The position numbers were made by a program, and so were the translations under genes. Below, piece after piece: positions 17,092 through 26,676 of a stretch of 64,000 nt of DNA (the stretch's first letter is position 1; every line of letters begins with the position of its first letter). Location: contig CAMVNN010000001.1 of the NCBI GenBank assembly GCA_947168865.1, positions 1 through 64,000 of the forward strand, written 5' to 3'. The DNA comes from an uncultured Bacillota bacterium. GTDB taxonomy: Bacteria; Bacillota_I; Bacilli_A; RF39; UBA660. Under the pieces are notes generated by a model. It worked only from the letters and a program-made list of their open reading frames with translations, made no database searches and was not told where the DNA came from.

Positions 17092-19626
17092 ATGGGAATT
17101 AATGATGTTGACATAAATAAAGTAACACCGATGATGCAACAATATATCAGGATTAAAAGAAAATATTCTGATATAATTGTGTTCTTTAGATTAGGTGATT
17201 TTTATGAGATGTTTTTTGAAGATGCAATTAATGTTTCAAGAGAATTGGAGCTTACATTAACTGGTAAAAGTTGTGGTTTGGATGAAAGAGTTCCTATGTG
17301 TGGAATTCCTCATCATGCAGCTAATATATATATTAATAAATTAATTGAAAAAGGTTATAAAGTAGGAATATGTGAGCAACTTGAAGATCCAGCATTAGCA
17401 AAAGGAATTGTTGATCGTGATTTAATTCAAATTGTGAGTCCTGGAACTATAGTTGATACAGAATCTCTTAAAGAATATGATAATAATTTTCTTGGAAATA
17501 TTTTTGATTTAGAATATGCTTATGGTATATCTTATACAGATATTACAACTGGTGAGATATATGCTTATATCACTGATAAAAGTAAAGATATTGTTAATGA
17601 AATTGTGAGTCTTGGAATAAAAGAGATGATTGTTTCATCAACTATTATGAGTGAAATAATAGAGCTTTTAAGAAAAGACTATAATATTGCAGTTACAATA
17701 AGTGATGAATATACTAATAATGATTATTATGATTATATTTTTGATGATCTTAAAGATGAAAGATATAAAACTATTGTCATGCATCTTCTTACATATATCA
17801 CAAGTACTCAGAAGCGACTTTTATCGCATTTTCACAAGCTAAAAATAGTTGAAACAGAGTCCTATTTAAAAATGGATATTCATACTAAAAGAAATTTGGA
17901 ATTAACTGAAACTTTGAGACAACATGAGAGAAATTTTTCTCTTATATGGTTACTTGATAAGACTAAAACAGCACCTGGTTCTAGATTACTCAAAAGTTAT
18001 ATTGAGTCACCTAGTGTTGATATAAATGTTTTAAATAGAAGATATGATATTGTTACAAAATTAGAACAAGAATTCATTCTAAAAAATGATTTAATTGATG
18101 CTTTAAATGAAGTCTATGACTTAGAAAGATTAACAGGTCGTATAGCATTTGGTTCTGCTAATGCTCGTGATATGATTCAGCTTAAAAATTCTTTAAAAGT
18201 ATTACCTGAAATTAAAAGGATTTTGGATGAATTAGGCTTTTATGAAACAATTGAAACTTTAGATGATGTTTATGATCTTTTAGAAAAAAGTATTTATGAA
18301 GAACCACCTATAACTTTAAAAGAAGGGTACTTAATAAAAGAAGGTTATAATTCTGAATTAGATGAACTTAAGTCACTTCGTAAAGGCGGAAAAGACTTTG
18401 TTGCTCGTTTTGAAAGTGAAGAAAGAGAAAGAACGGGAATCAAGAATTTAAAAGTTGGCTATAATCGTGTATTTGGTTACTATATTGAAATTTCAAAAGG
18501 AAATATTCCTTTAGTAAAAGATGAATATGGTTATGAAAGAAGGCAAACTTTAGCTAATGCAGAAAGATATATAAGTCCAATTTTAAAAGAAAAAGAGGCA
18601 TTAATTTTAAATGCTGAAGAAAGAATAATTGATTTAGAATATAATTTATTTATTGAGATAAGAGATAATGTAAAAACATATATTTCAAGAATTCAAAAAA
18701 TTGCAAGTGTAATAAGTGAAATAGATGTTTTGCAGTCATTTGCAACAGTTGCTGAAGCGAATGGATTTGTTCGTCCAGAGTTAGTTACTGAAAACAAAAT
18801 TGAAATTTTAGATGGAAGACATCCAGTAGTTGAAAAAGTAATCAATGGCGAATTTGTTGCCAATGATGTTTTAATGGATAAAAATACAGATATTTTGCTT
18901 ATAACAGGACCTAATATGGCAGGAAAATCTACTTATATGCGTGAACTTGCAATAATTGTAATAATGGCTCAGATTGGGTCATTTGTTCCAGCTAAAAAGG
19001 CTGTTTTACCAGTTTTTGATGCAATATTTACACGTATTGGAGCATCTGATGATTTAGTTGGAGGAGAATCAACATTCATGGTTGAGATGTTAGAAGCTAA
19101 TAATGCGATTACTCATGCAACTAAAAATAGTTTAATTTTATTTGATGAATTGGGTAGAGGAACTGCTACATTTGATGGTATGAGTTTAGCTGAAGCAATT
19201 ATTGAATATATTCATAATAATATTGGCTGCAAAACACTTTTTTCAACTCATTATCATGAATTAACTGATTTAGAAAAAGACTTAAAGCATTTAAAAAATG
19301 TTCATGTACGTGCTTTAGAAGAAGATGGAAAAATAACGTTTTTGCATAAAATTAAAGAGGGTAGTGTTGATAAAAGCTATGGAATACATGTTGCATCTTT
19401 AGCAAATTTACCTGATTCTTTAATTAAAAGAGCTAATGAAATATTAGAAATATATGAGAAAAAAGAAAAAGGAAATGTTAAAGTTCAAGAGAGTTTACCA
19501 TTTGATTTTGAGGTCAAAGAAAATCCAGTTGTTGAAGAATTAAAGAAGCTTGATCCAAATAAAATGACACCAATCGAAGCTTTAAATAAAATGTATGAAT
19601 TAAAATCAAAAATAAAAGAGATTTAA
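17092..19626 (+). CDS. mutS: DNA mismatch repair protein MutS
   Basis: MutS recognises mismatches and small loops. The 844 residues have the N-terminal mismatch-reading motif GDFYEMFF (Phe and Glu), connector and lever domains, and a C-terminal ABC-type ATPase with GPNMAGKSTYMRE (about 606) and LFDELGRGTATFDG (about 683). I chose ATG 17092, preceded by GGTGAT; an upstream in-frame GTG at 17080 overlaps that site. A mutL gene does not follow, as it does in Bacillus; instead there is a terminator and a gene remnant. -10 TATAAT is at 17067-17072. Confidence 0.97.
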   Translation: MGINDVDINKVTPMMQQYIRIKRKYSDIIVFFRLGDFYEMFFEDAINVSRELELTLTGKSCGLDERVPMCGIPHHAANIYINKLIEKGYKVGICEQLEDPALAKGIVDRDLIQIVSPGTIVDTESLKEYDNNFLGNIFDLEYAYGISYTDITTGEIYAYITDKSKDIVNEIVSLGIKEMIVSSTIMSEIIELLRKDYNIAVTISDEYTNNDYYDYIFDDLKDERYKTIVMHLLTYITSTQKRLLSHFHKLKIVETESYLKMDIHTKRNLELTETLRQHERNFSLIWLLDKTKTAPGSRLLKSYIESPSVDINVLNRRYDIVTKLEQEFILKNDLIDALNEVYDLERLTGRIAFGSANARDMIQLKNSLKVLPEIKRILDELGFYETIETLDDVYDLLEKSIYEEPPITLKEGYLIKEGYNSELDELKSLRKGGKDFVARFESEERERTGIKNLKVGYNRVFGYYIEISKGNIPLVKDEYGYERRQTLANAERYISPILKEKEALILNAEERIIDLEYNLFIEIRDNVKTYISRIQKIASVISEIDVLQSFATVAEANGFVRPELVTENKIEILDGRHPVVEKVINGEFVANDVLMDKNTDILLITGPNMAGKSTYMRELAIIVIMAQIGSFVPAKKAVLPVFDAIFTRIGASDDLVGGESTFMVEMLEANNAITHATKNSLILFDELGRGTATFDGMSLAEAIIEYIHNNIGCKTLFSTHYHELTDLEKDLKHLKNVHVRALEEDGKITFLHKIKEGSVDKSYGIHVASLANLPDSLIKRANEILEIYEKKEKGNVKVQESLPFDFEVKENPVVEELKKLDPNKMTPIEALNKMYELKSKIKEI

Positions 19627-19638
19627 TCTCTTTTTTTG
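19615..19638 (+). terminator. Terminator overlapping the mutS stop
   Basis: The stem AAAGAGA / TCTCTTT has the stop codon TAA in its loop region and is followed by a T-run. Confidence 0.8.
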
Positions 19639-19643
19639 TGTAA

Positions 19644-19853
19644 AAAGTCTTTAAAAAATGCTATGCACAAAAAGCTAATGGAACATTAAATATTTATAGT
19701 AATCCAACAAGTTATTCTAGTGCATTTAGTGATGCTGCTACTTCAGGTCCTGGAATAGTAGTTAATTATTCAAGTACAACAACAAATATTGATGCAATAA
19801 TTGCAACTAAGAGTAGCACTAGTAACGTTACTAAAGGTAGTCAATTAGATTAA
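19644..19853 (+). pseudogene. Remnant of the C-terminus of a BspA-type surface protein
   Basis: The 69 codons from 19644 to the TAA at 19851 translate to a stretch clearly homologous to the end of the surface protein at 3370-3558. Shared blocks are KANGTLNIYSNP, GIVVNYS, TTTNI and a KG-x-QLD terminus. A stop codon (19641-19643) sits just upstream, and no start or upstream part exists before the mutS terminator. It is a truncated gene copy, left by deletion or by recombination with another surface-protein gene, or a silent cassette. Confidence 0.85.
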
Positions 19854-19859
19854 AAAGCA

Positions 19860-19887
19860 TTGATTTTATTAGAAATTATGTTAAAAT
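19860..19887 (+). promoter_or_regulatory. Candidate promoter of the 214-aa unknown gene
   Basis: TTGATT (19860-19865) and TAAAAT (19882-19887) are 16 nt apart, between the gene remnant and GTG 19911. Confidence 0.45.
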
Positions 19888-19910
19888 AATTGCTAAACGG
19901 AGTGATTTTG

Positions 19911-20555
19911 GTGATTATTTATAATGTCGATGAATTCAAAAGAAAAAATGGTATTAAAGGTCCAAAAGGAATTTATTCTTGTTTACATAAAATGGGGCTT
20001 AATCAACAACTTTTAAGAATGATTGATACTAAAAAAGTATATAAATATATGACTAGTGAAAGAGACATTGTTTTAACAAGAGATGATGATCGAGAAACAC
20101 TTTATATCACAACAGGAAACAAAAGTCATAAAGCATTTAGAATAATCATTTCAAATAATTCTTTTGAATTAGATGATATTCATTATGATCGCGTTGGTAA
20201 TGGATCTAATCAAAGTGGAACAATGATTGCAACAAAATATGCTTTGGTTGATGGTAAAGTAATTGATTCTTCATGTGGACTAAAACTAGTTGTAGAAGGT
20301 AATGATGCCTATTTAACTTATTTTGGTGATTTAAGTAATCTTGATAATGCTAGATTTACAATTAAAGTTTCTCCTTATACTTTAACTGGTTATAGAGAAA
20401 ACATTAATATCACGGATACTTTAAATACAAATCATGCACTTGATTGTTTTAGAATCTCACATCTAGAAGGTGAAAATAAAATAAATGGTTCTAAAGACTA
20501 TTATTATGATTGCGATTTAACTTTTCTAGAACCAAATGATGTTTTTATAAGATAA
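19911..20555 (+). CDS. Unknown protein, paralog of the next gene
   Basis: I do not recognise this 214-residue protein. It has no TM segment or signal peptide, is rich in beta-type sequence and looks cytosolic. I chose GTG 19911 because CGGAGTGATT is spaced correctly upstream; TTG 19890 is the longest alternative. Conserved with its neighbour are a 'Y-x-RVGNG-x-NQ-x-GT' block (near residue 91), 'LTYF-x-DLS-x-L', 'F-T-I-K' and an 'INGS' near the C-terminus. The pair may be a lineage-specific family; each gene has its own promoter and terminator. Confidence 0.7.
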   Translation: MIIYNVDEFKRKNGIKGPKGIYSCLHKMGLNQQLLRMIDTKKVYKYMTSERDIVLTRDDDRETLYITTGNKSHKAFRIIISNNSFELDDIHYDRVGNGSNQSGTMIATKYALVDGKVIDSSCGLKLVVEGNDAYLTYFGDLSNLDNARFTIKVSPYTLTGYRENINITDTLNTNHALDCFRISHLEGENKINGSKDYYYDCDLTFLEPNDVFIR

Positions 20556-20577
20556 ATTGAAAAATTTATCTTTTTTT
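20549..20577 (+). terminator. Terminator overlapping the stop of the first unknown gene
   Basis: The stem AAGATAAATT / AATTTATCTT carries the stop codon in its left arm and is followed by seven T. Confidence 0.75.
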
Positions 20578-20587
20578 ATTCAAATAA

Positions 20588-20596
20588 TGATATAAT
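20588..20596 (+). promoter_or_regulatory. Extended -10 of the second unknown gene
   Basis: TGATATAAT lies 23 nt before ATG 20620, which has a GGAGG ribosome binding site. Confidence 0.6.
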
Positions 20597-20619
20597 AGAT
20601 AGCTATATGGAGGAAAAAT

Positions 20620-21258
20620 ATGAAAAAACGACAACCACAAGAAACAGCAAAACCATTTGATATTGATAGTATTTTATTCTTGTTCGCGAATAAAATTGGA
20701 GATAAAACAATTATTAAAAATGCAGATATGTATTTTTTAGATAAATACTTAGATTATAATCGTGGATCTGTATTAGAAGAAAAACCTGATGGAAGTCTTT
20801 CATTTTATATAACAACTGGTCTTAAAACCAATAATTCTTGTTTAATTGAAGCAAATCATGGATTTTTAAAAGTTTCTGAAATAATATATTCACGTGTTGG
20901 AAATGGTATTAATCAAGAAGGAACTTTAGTTGTTAAATACTATTTTGCAAAAGAGGATAAACTTGTAGAAGATGGTTATGCAATAAAACTTAGTGATTTA
21001 ACTAAAAAAAAGGGCAAGCTAACTTACTTTTCTGATTTATCTGATCTTTCAGCAAAGAATTTCACAATCACAATTGATCCAAGTACATTAGATGGTTATG
21101 GTGATACTATAAATTTAACAGATATGTTTAATATGACAAATACATTGGTTCTATTTAAAAAACCACTTTTAAAAGGTAGAAATATGATTAATGGATCATA
21201 TGTAGTCTCAAAATCTACTGACTTGAGTTTGCAATATAATAGTTTCAAACATAAATAG
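20620..21258 (+). CDS. Unknown protein, paralog of the previous gene
   Basis: This 212-residue protein is of unknown function. It aligns with the upstream gene through 'YSRVGNGINQEGTL' (near residue 90), 'LTYFSDLSDL', 'FTITIDPSTLDGYGDTINLTD' and 'NMINGSY'. The N-terminal 40 residues differ between the two. There is no TM segment, signal peptide or recognisable catalytic motif. The strong GGAGG ribosome binding site and separate promoter and terminator argue for expression. Divergence between the two suggests an old duplication. Confidence 0.75.
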   Translation: MKKRQPQETAKPFDIDSILFLFANKIGDKTIIKNADMYFLDKYLDYNRGSVLEEKPDGSLSFYITTGLKTNNSCLIEANHGFLKVSEIIYSRVGNGINQEGTLVVKYYFAKEDKLVEDGYAIKLSDLTKKKGKLTYFSDLSDLSAKNFTITIDPSTLDGYGDTINLTDMFNMTNTLVLFKKPLLKGRNMINGSYVVSKSTDLSLQYNSFKHK

Positions 21259-21281
21259 GCTTTAAAACCTATTTTTCTTTT
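21252..21281 (+). terminator. Terminator overlapping the stop of the second unknown gene
   Basis: A 7-bp stem (AAATAGG / CCTATTT) includes the stop codon and is followed by TTCTTTT. Confidence 0.75.
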
Positions 21282-21289
21282 GTTATAAT
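21281..21289 (+). promoter_or_regulatory. Extended -10 of addB-addA
   Basis: TGTTATAAT is fused to the end of the preceding terminator. The leader would be about 10 nt long and carries GGTGGT. Confidence 0.6.
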
Positions 21290-21306
21290 AAGTACTGGTG
21301 GTAATG

Positions 21307-23568
21307 ATGATTATAGTATGTCCAACTGATATAAAGAAAGAATACTTGAAAGAAAGTAAAATTCATAATTATAAATTTTATACTTTAAATGAAATTAAAG
21401 AAAAAATATTTTTTAAATTTCATGATTTAGCATTATATGAAGTTACTAAAAAATATAATATAAAGCCTGAAATAGCATCTGAGATGCTTGAAAATCTATA
21501 TTATATTGATCACGAATATGATAATTTTAAATTAAAAAAATTATTCGAACTTAAAAAATTTTTATTTGATAAAAAATTGATAATTGAAAGCCCTAATTTC
21601 CTTATTAGCTTAGATGATGAAATATTAATCGAAGGTTATTCTAAAACTAAAGAATTACTAAAAATAATTGAATTTTTATCTAAATATACTAAAGTAACTT
21701 ATAAAGAAATAAAACCTAAGTATGAGCTTAAAGACATATATAGATTTGATAATATTGATTTAGAAATTAGATTTGTATGTGAAAGAATTTTAAAATTAAT
21801 TGATCAAGGAATAGACATTAATAAAATATATGTTACTAATGCTAACAATGATTATATAGGAATAATCAATCGTGTATTTTCTTTATTTAAGATACCATTT
21901 TACTATAATCATAATAAACCAATTACGATGTTTAAAATAACTAAGAAATTTTTAAATTTTATTAAGACATCAGAACTTAAAGTATCAGAACTAGGGGAGT
22001 TTTTAGATACTTTAAAAGGTAAAAATGATGAAGTATTAAATCAAATCATCAATGTTTTAAATAAATATTATAGAATAGATGATCAAGTTAAAAACTTATA
22101 TGAAGTAATATATTATGATTTAAAAAGGACATATTTGAAAAGTGAAAAATATAAAAATGTTGTTAATATTACTAATGATATAAGTCTATTTCAGGATGAT
22201 TCATATGTCTTTAATATTGCTTGTAATGAATCTTTGAAATATAAAGATAATGGTTATTTAAAAGATGAAGAAATGATTTTGCTTGGCCTTGATACTAGCT
22301 ATGACTTAAACAATTTATCTGATCAAATGACTATTAATAAGCTTTCTAACATAAAAAATTTAACTTTAAGCTATAAAATATATAATGGTGATACTGAATA
22401 TACAATTAATCATTTATTCGAGAACTTAAGCATAAAAGAACATGAATTTTTAAATAATTCATTTAGTTATAATGAGTATTTATTTAAAGACTATAAAATA
22501 TATGATAATAACTATAAAAAAATAGACTTCCTAGATTTGAAAAACTATCTGGATGATAAATTTAATATATCGTATTCATCAATGGAGCAGTTTTTTAAAT
22601 GTAAATTTAGATTTTTCTTGAACAATATTTTAAAAATAGAACCATATGAAGAAACAATGGCAACTAAAGTTGGAAGTATGTTCCATAAAATACTAGAAAG
22701 AGTTTTAAAAAATAACTATGAAAATTACCTTGAAATAATTGATGAAGAAACTAATAATTATTTAAATGGTGACATTAAAGAAACGTTTTATGCTAGTAAA
22801 CTAAAAAAAGAAGCAATTAAAATAATTGAAAGATTAAAAGAAAATAGTAACAAATCAGATTTTAAAGAGTATGAATTCGAGAAATATTTTGAAATTCCAA
22901 TTAATTCTAAAGTTAATTTAAAACTAGTTGGTTTTGTTGATAAAATTCTTATTTTTAATGATGGTATTAATAATTATATAATTGTTGTTGATTATAAAAC
23001 AGGAGCTTATAATATCGATTTATCGATGGTTAAAGATGGTTTTAACATGCAACTTTTGATTTATCTGTATCTAATAACAAAATCTAATTATATTAATAAT
23101 CCTAAGATAGCAGGGGCTTATATTGATCATATTTTAGATGAATTAAAGTCTTTTCAATATGGGAAAAAATATGAAGAAATAGTAGATGATAGATTAGATG
23201 GATTAACTATTAAAAATCATGAAGTTTTAAAACACATTGATTCATATTATGATATTAAATCATATATTAAAGGAATAAGAGTTAAAAATGATGGTGACTT
23301 TTATTCTAATTCTAGAGTATATAAAGAGAGTGATTTTGAAACTTTATTTAAACTTGTTGAAAATAATATAAATGAAGTAATTGCTTCTTTTGAAAACTGT
23401 GATTTTGAAATTAATCCTAAAAGGTACTTAGGTACTAAGCCGGATGAAATTATAGGGTGTGAATATTGCTCTTTTAAAGAAGTCTGTTATATGAAAGCTA
23501 ACAACATAAAATTGATTAGAAAAGGGACTTTAGAAGAAGTTTTGGGTGATGCAAATGAACTGGACTAA
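21307..23568 (+). CDS. addB: AddB-like subunit of the AddAB helicase-nuclease
   Basis: The 754 residues carry a C-terminal PD-(D/E)XK nuclease: SYSSMEQFFKCKFRFFL, VGSMFHKILERVL, 'GFVDKI' and 'VVDYKTG' (about 415-580). GCEYCSFKEVCY near 720 completes, with the Cys of FKCKF, a four-Cys iron-sulfur site. This is the AddB/RexB arrangement for double-strand break resection and Chi recognition. It is much shorter than Bacillus AddB (about 1150 residues), and I see no Walker A motif in the N-terminal region. Tandem ATGs at 21304 and 21307 are possible starts. It overlaps addA by 14 nt. Confidence 0.82.
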   Translation: MIIVCPTDIKKEYLKESKIHNYKFYTLNEIKEKIFFKFHDLALYEVTKKYNIKPEIASEMLENLYYIDHEYDNFKLKKLFELKKFLFDKKLIIESPNFLISLDDEILIEGYSKTKELLKIIEFLSKYTKVTYKEIKPKYELKDIYRFDNIDLEIRFVCERILKLIDQGIDINKIYVTNANNDYIGIINRVFSLFKIPFYYNHNKPITMFKITKKFLNFIKTSELKVSELGEFLDTLKGKNDEVLNQIINVLNKYYRIDDQVKNLYEVIYYDLKRTYLKSEKYKNVVNITNDISLFQDDSYVFNIACNESLKYKDNGYLKDEEMILLGLDTSYDLNNLSDQMTINKLSNIKNLTLSYKIYNGDTEYTINHLFENLSIKEHEFLNNSFSYNEYLFKDYKIYDNNYKKIDFLDLKNYLDDKFNISYSSMEQFFKCKFRFFLNNILKIEPYEETMATKVGSMFHKILERVLKNNYENYLEIIDEETNNYLNGDIKETFYASKLKKEAIKIIERLKENSNKSDFKEYEFEKYFEIPINSKVNLKLVGFVDKILIFNDGINNYIIVVDYKTGAYNIDLSMVKDGFNMQLLIYLYLITKSNYINNPKIAGAYIDHILDELKSFQYGKKYEEIVDDRLDGLTIKNHEVLKHIDSYYDIKSYIKGIRVKNDGDFYSNSRVYKESDFETLFKLVENNINEVIASFENCDFEINPKRYLGTKPDEIIGCEYCSFKEVCYMKANNIKLIRKGTLEEVLGDANELD

Positions 23569-26500
23569 AGAACAACTAGAAGCAATTGAAACTCATGGAA
23601 CAAATATAATCGTTTCGGCTGGTGCTGGATCTGGGAAAACAGCTGTATTAACAGAAAGAACAATCCGCAATTTAAAAAATTTTAGCATTGATAAAATGAT
23701 TATCTTAACATTTACTAAAGCTGCGGCATTTTCAATGAAAAACAAGATAAAAAAAGCGATTAAAAAAAGTTCAGACGAATCTTTAAAGGAAAACTTAAAA
23801 TATCTAGAGAGTGCAAGTATATGTACATTTGATTCATTTAGCTTGGATTTAGTTAAGAAATATAGTTATCTACTAAATATTGATCCTGATATTGAAATTG
23901 CTGATTCTGTTATTATCTCTAGTTTAAAACAAAAAATAATTGATGAAGTATTTCTTGAATTTTATAAAGATCAAAAATTCCTGGAATTTCTAGATACATA
24001 TACAGTTAAAGATGATAAAAATATTAAAAAAGATGTTGAAGAAATTTTAAATAACTTGGACAAAATATATAATCCAGTTAAATATTTAAATGATTATTTT
24101 AATAAATTTAATGTTTTAAAAGAAGAAGAATTTATAAATGAATATATTAGTTTAATTGATAGTAAATATTTAGAATTGAAAGAAAAGTATGAAGAACTTA
24201 CTAAATTAGTGATTAGTCCAAAAGAAGAAGAATTTCTTAATAACATAAGTAGTTATATGAATTTTACTAAATTCGAAGAATATATTTTATTTCAAAATTT
24301 TAAAGTTACTTATCGTTTAAAAGGAAATGATGAATTTAAAGATAAATATAATGAATTTAAGAGTATTGTTGAAGAAATAAATGAATTAGCAATATATTCT
24401 AATAAAGATGAAATAAAAGAAGAATTAAGTGAAGCAAATAAGTATAATTTGGTAATAATTGATTTATTAAAAACAATTATTTTAAGAATAAATGATTATA
24501 AAAAAGAAAATAACTTATATGAATTTAATGATATTACACGTTTAGCAATTAAGATTTTAGAAGAAAACTCGGATATTCGTGATTATTATAAAGAAAACAT
24601 CAAAGAAATAATGATTGATGAATATCAAGATACTAATGATATAGGGGATTATTTCATTAGTTTAATTGCTAATAACAACGTTTTTATGGTAGGAGATGTA
24701 AAACAATCAATATATCGCTTTCGTAATGCTAATCCAAGTATTTTCATAGAAAAATATAATAATTATAGTAAACATATTAATGGGTATAAGATTGACTTAA
24801 ATCGTAATTTTAGATCTAGAAGTGAAGTAATCGAAAATATTAATATGATATTTTCTAAAATCATGACAGAATCTATAGGTGGAGCAGAGTATCTTAAAGA
24901 ACACCAGATGATTCCTAATCAAAAAGATTATAAAGAAGATCCTAGTTATAATATGGAAATATTAAACTACAATAAAGAAGACTATGATGGCTTTAAAAGC
25001 CCTGAAATAGAAGCTTTTATTATAGCTAATGATATTAAAAATAAAATAGATAATCATTATCAAGTTTTTGATCAAAATTTGAATTCTTCTAGAGATTTTA
25101 TTTATAGTGATGCGGCAATATTACTTTCAACTAAAAGCGAATTTGAACTTTATAAGAAAGTGTTTAATTATTTTGATATTCCTTTAACTGTTCATAAGGA
25201 TGAAGATTTAACTTATTCAACTGAACTTGTCGTTGTTAAAAACATCATTAAATTAGTTGGTTATTTTAAAGGTATAAATTTAGATGATAGATTAGTTAAA
25301 ACATATATGAGTGTTGCAAGATCATTTGTATTAAACTATAGTGATAATGATATTTTTAAAGTATTATTAAAAAGCAAAAATTCAAATTTATTTGATAATA
25401 TTGATGAATCTTTAAAAGAAAAAATAGTTTATTTAAGTGATTTTATTAATAATCATTCAATATCAGAGTTGGTTGAAGAAATCTTAAATGTTTTTGATAT
25501 TTATTCTAAGTTAGGTACTATTGGTGATAAAGATTTAATTGCATTTAAACTCGATCATTTGATAAATATTGCTCTTTCTCTAGAAAAAAGTAATTATCAT
25601 TTGGAAGAATTCATTTCTTATTTAAATGATGCTACTGATGAAAAGATAGATTTCAAGCTTTCATCAAATAAGAGTATGGATATGGGTGTTAATATCATGT
25701 CTATTCATAAATCTAAGGGATTAGAATTTAAAATTTGCTATTTTGCTGATTTAAGTAAGAAATTTTCAATTAAAGAAATAAAAGGAAGATTCTTATTTTC
25801 AAGCAAATATGGTTTTATATTTCCTGTTATAAAAGAGGGGATTAAATCAACTATTTTAAAAGAACTTTTAAAGCGAGATTATATGAAAGAAGAAATATCT
25901 GAGCGAATTCGTCTTTTATATGTTGCTTTAACTAGAACTAAAGAAAAAATGATTTTTGTTACATCTTTCGAAGATAAAGAGGAATCACATTTTGATATGG
26001 TTCCTGATAATATAAGGATTAACTATTCTAGTTTTAAAGACATTTTAACTTCTATAAAGTATTACTTGAATAAATATATTATAGAAGCTAAAAAAATAGA
26101 AATAAATCATGATTATGAAAAGATAAAAACTGTCAAAAAAGAAAATGAACTAAAATCATTTGAAACAATAAATATTAATATAAAAAAAGAAAAAATCGAG
26201 GAATCTCATTTTTCACATGTAGTTAATGAACTAAAAGATAATAGTGTATTTGATATTGGAACTAATATTCATGAATGTTTAGAATATATTGATTTTAATG
26301 ATTTTGATAATTCTTTAAATAAGCTAGATATTGATGAATTCTTTAAAAATAGAATCAAAAATATTAAAAATCAACCATTTATTATAAATAATGCTATATA
26401 TCATAAAGAATATGAATTTATCGATAATGAAGTAATAGGTATTATTGATTTATTAGTTGAAACTGATGATAAATTAATCGTTGTTGATTATAAGTTGAGT

Positions 26501-26629
26501 GAAATAAATAAAGATTATTATTTTGATCAAGTAAGAGGATACATGAATTATTTAAAGACTATTTCTGATAAAAAAGTAGAAGGCTATTTATATTCAATAT
26601 TAGAAGGTAATTACATAGAAATAGAGTAA
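23555..26629 (+). CDS. addA: AddA helicase-nuclease subunit
   Basis: This is a 1024-residue UvrD/Rep-type SF1A helicase with a C-terminal nuclease. It has the Q-motif-like NWTKEQLEAI, Walker A SAGAGSGKTAVLTER (about 25-39), Walker B IDEYQDTND, GDVKQSIYRFR, VNIMSIHKSKGLEF and LLYVALTRTKE. The nuclease has HECLEYID, GIIDLLVE and VVDYKLS. With AddB it forms the heterodimer that processes double-strand ends for RecA. ATG 23555 follows GGGTGAT; ATG 23549 is an alternative. A bidirectional terminator follows. Confidence 0.95.
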   Translation: MNWTKEQLEAIETHGTNIIVSAGAGSGKTAVLTERTIRNLKNFSIDKMIILTFTKAAAFSMKNKIKKAIKKSSDESLKENLKYLESASICTFDSFSLDLVKKYSYLLNIDPDIEIADSVIISSLKQKIIDEVFLEFYKDQKFLEFLDTYTVKDDKNIKKDVEEILNNLDKIYNPVKYLNDYFNKFNVLKEEEFINEYISLIDSKYLELKEKYEELTKLVISPKEEEFLNNISSYMNFTKFEEYILFQNFKVTYRLKGNDEFKDKYNEFKSIVEEINELAIYSNKDEIKEELSEANKYNLVIIDLLKTIILRINDYKKENNLYEFNDITRLAIKILEENSDIRDYYKENIKEIMIDEYQDTNDIGDYFISLIANNNVFMVGDVKQSIYRFRNANPSIFIEKYNNYSKHINGYKIDLNRNFRSRSEVIENINMIFSKIMTESIGGAEYLKEHQMIPNQKDYKEDPSYNMEILNYNKEDYDGFKSPEIEAFIIANDIKNKIDNHYQVFDQNLNSSRDFIYSDAAILLSTKSEFELYKKVFNYFDIPLTVHKDEDLTYSTELVVVKNIIKLVGYFKGINLDDRLVKTYMSVARSFVLNYSDNDIFKVLLKSKNSNLFDNIDESLKEKIVYLSDFINNHSISELVEEILNVFDIYSKLGTIGDKDLIAFKLDHLINIALSLEKSNYHLEEFISYLNDATDEKIDFKLSSNKSMDMGVNIMSIHKSKGLEFKICYFADLSKKFSIKEIKGRFLFSSKYGFIFPVIKEGIKSTILKELLKRDYMKEEISERIRLLYVALTRTKEKMIFVTSFEDKEESHFDMVPDNIRINYSSFKDILTSIKYYLNKYIIEAKKIEINHDYEKIKTVKKENELKSFETININIKKEKIEESHFSHVVNELKDNSVFDIGTNIHECLEYIDFNDFDNSLNKLDIDEFFKNRIKNIKNQPFIINNAIYHKEYEFIDNEVIGIIDLLVETDDKLIVVDYKLSEINKDYYFDQVRGYMNYLKTISDKKVEGYLYSILEGNYIEIE

Positions 26630-26639
26630 CAAAACATGA

Positions 26640-26676
26640 AAAAAACTATTGATTTAATCAATAGTTTTCTTTTTTT
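26640..26676. terminator. Bidirectional terminator after addA
   Basis: An 11-bp perfect stem (AAAACTATTGA / TCAATAGTTTT) has an A-run on the left and a T-run on the right. It serves addA and the convergent minus-strand gene. Confidence 0.9.
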
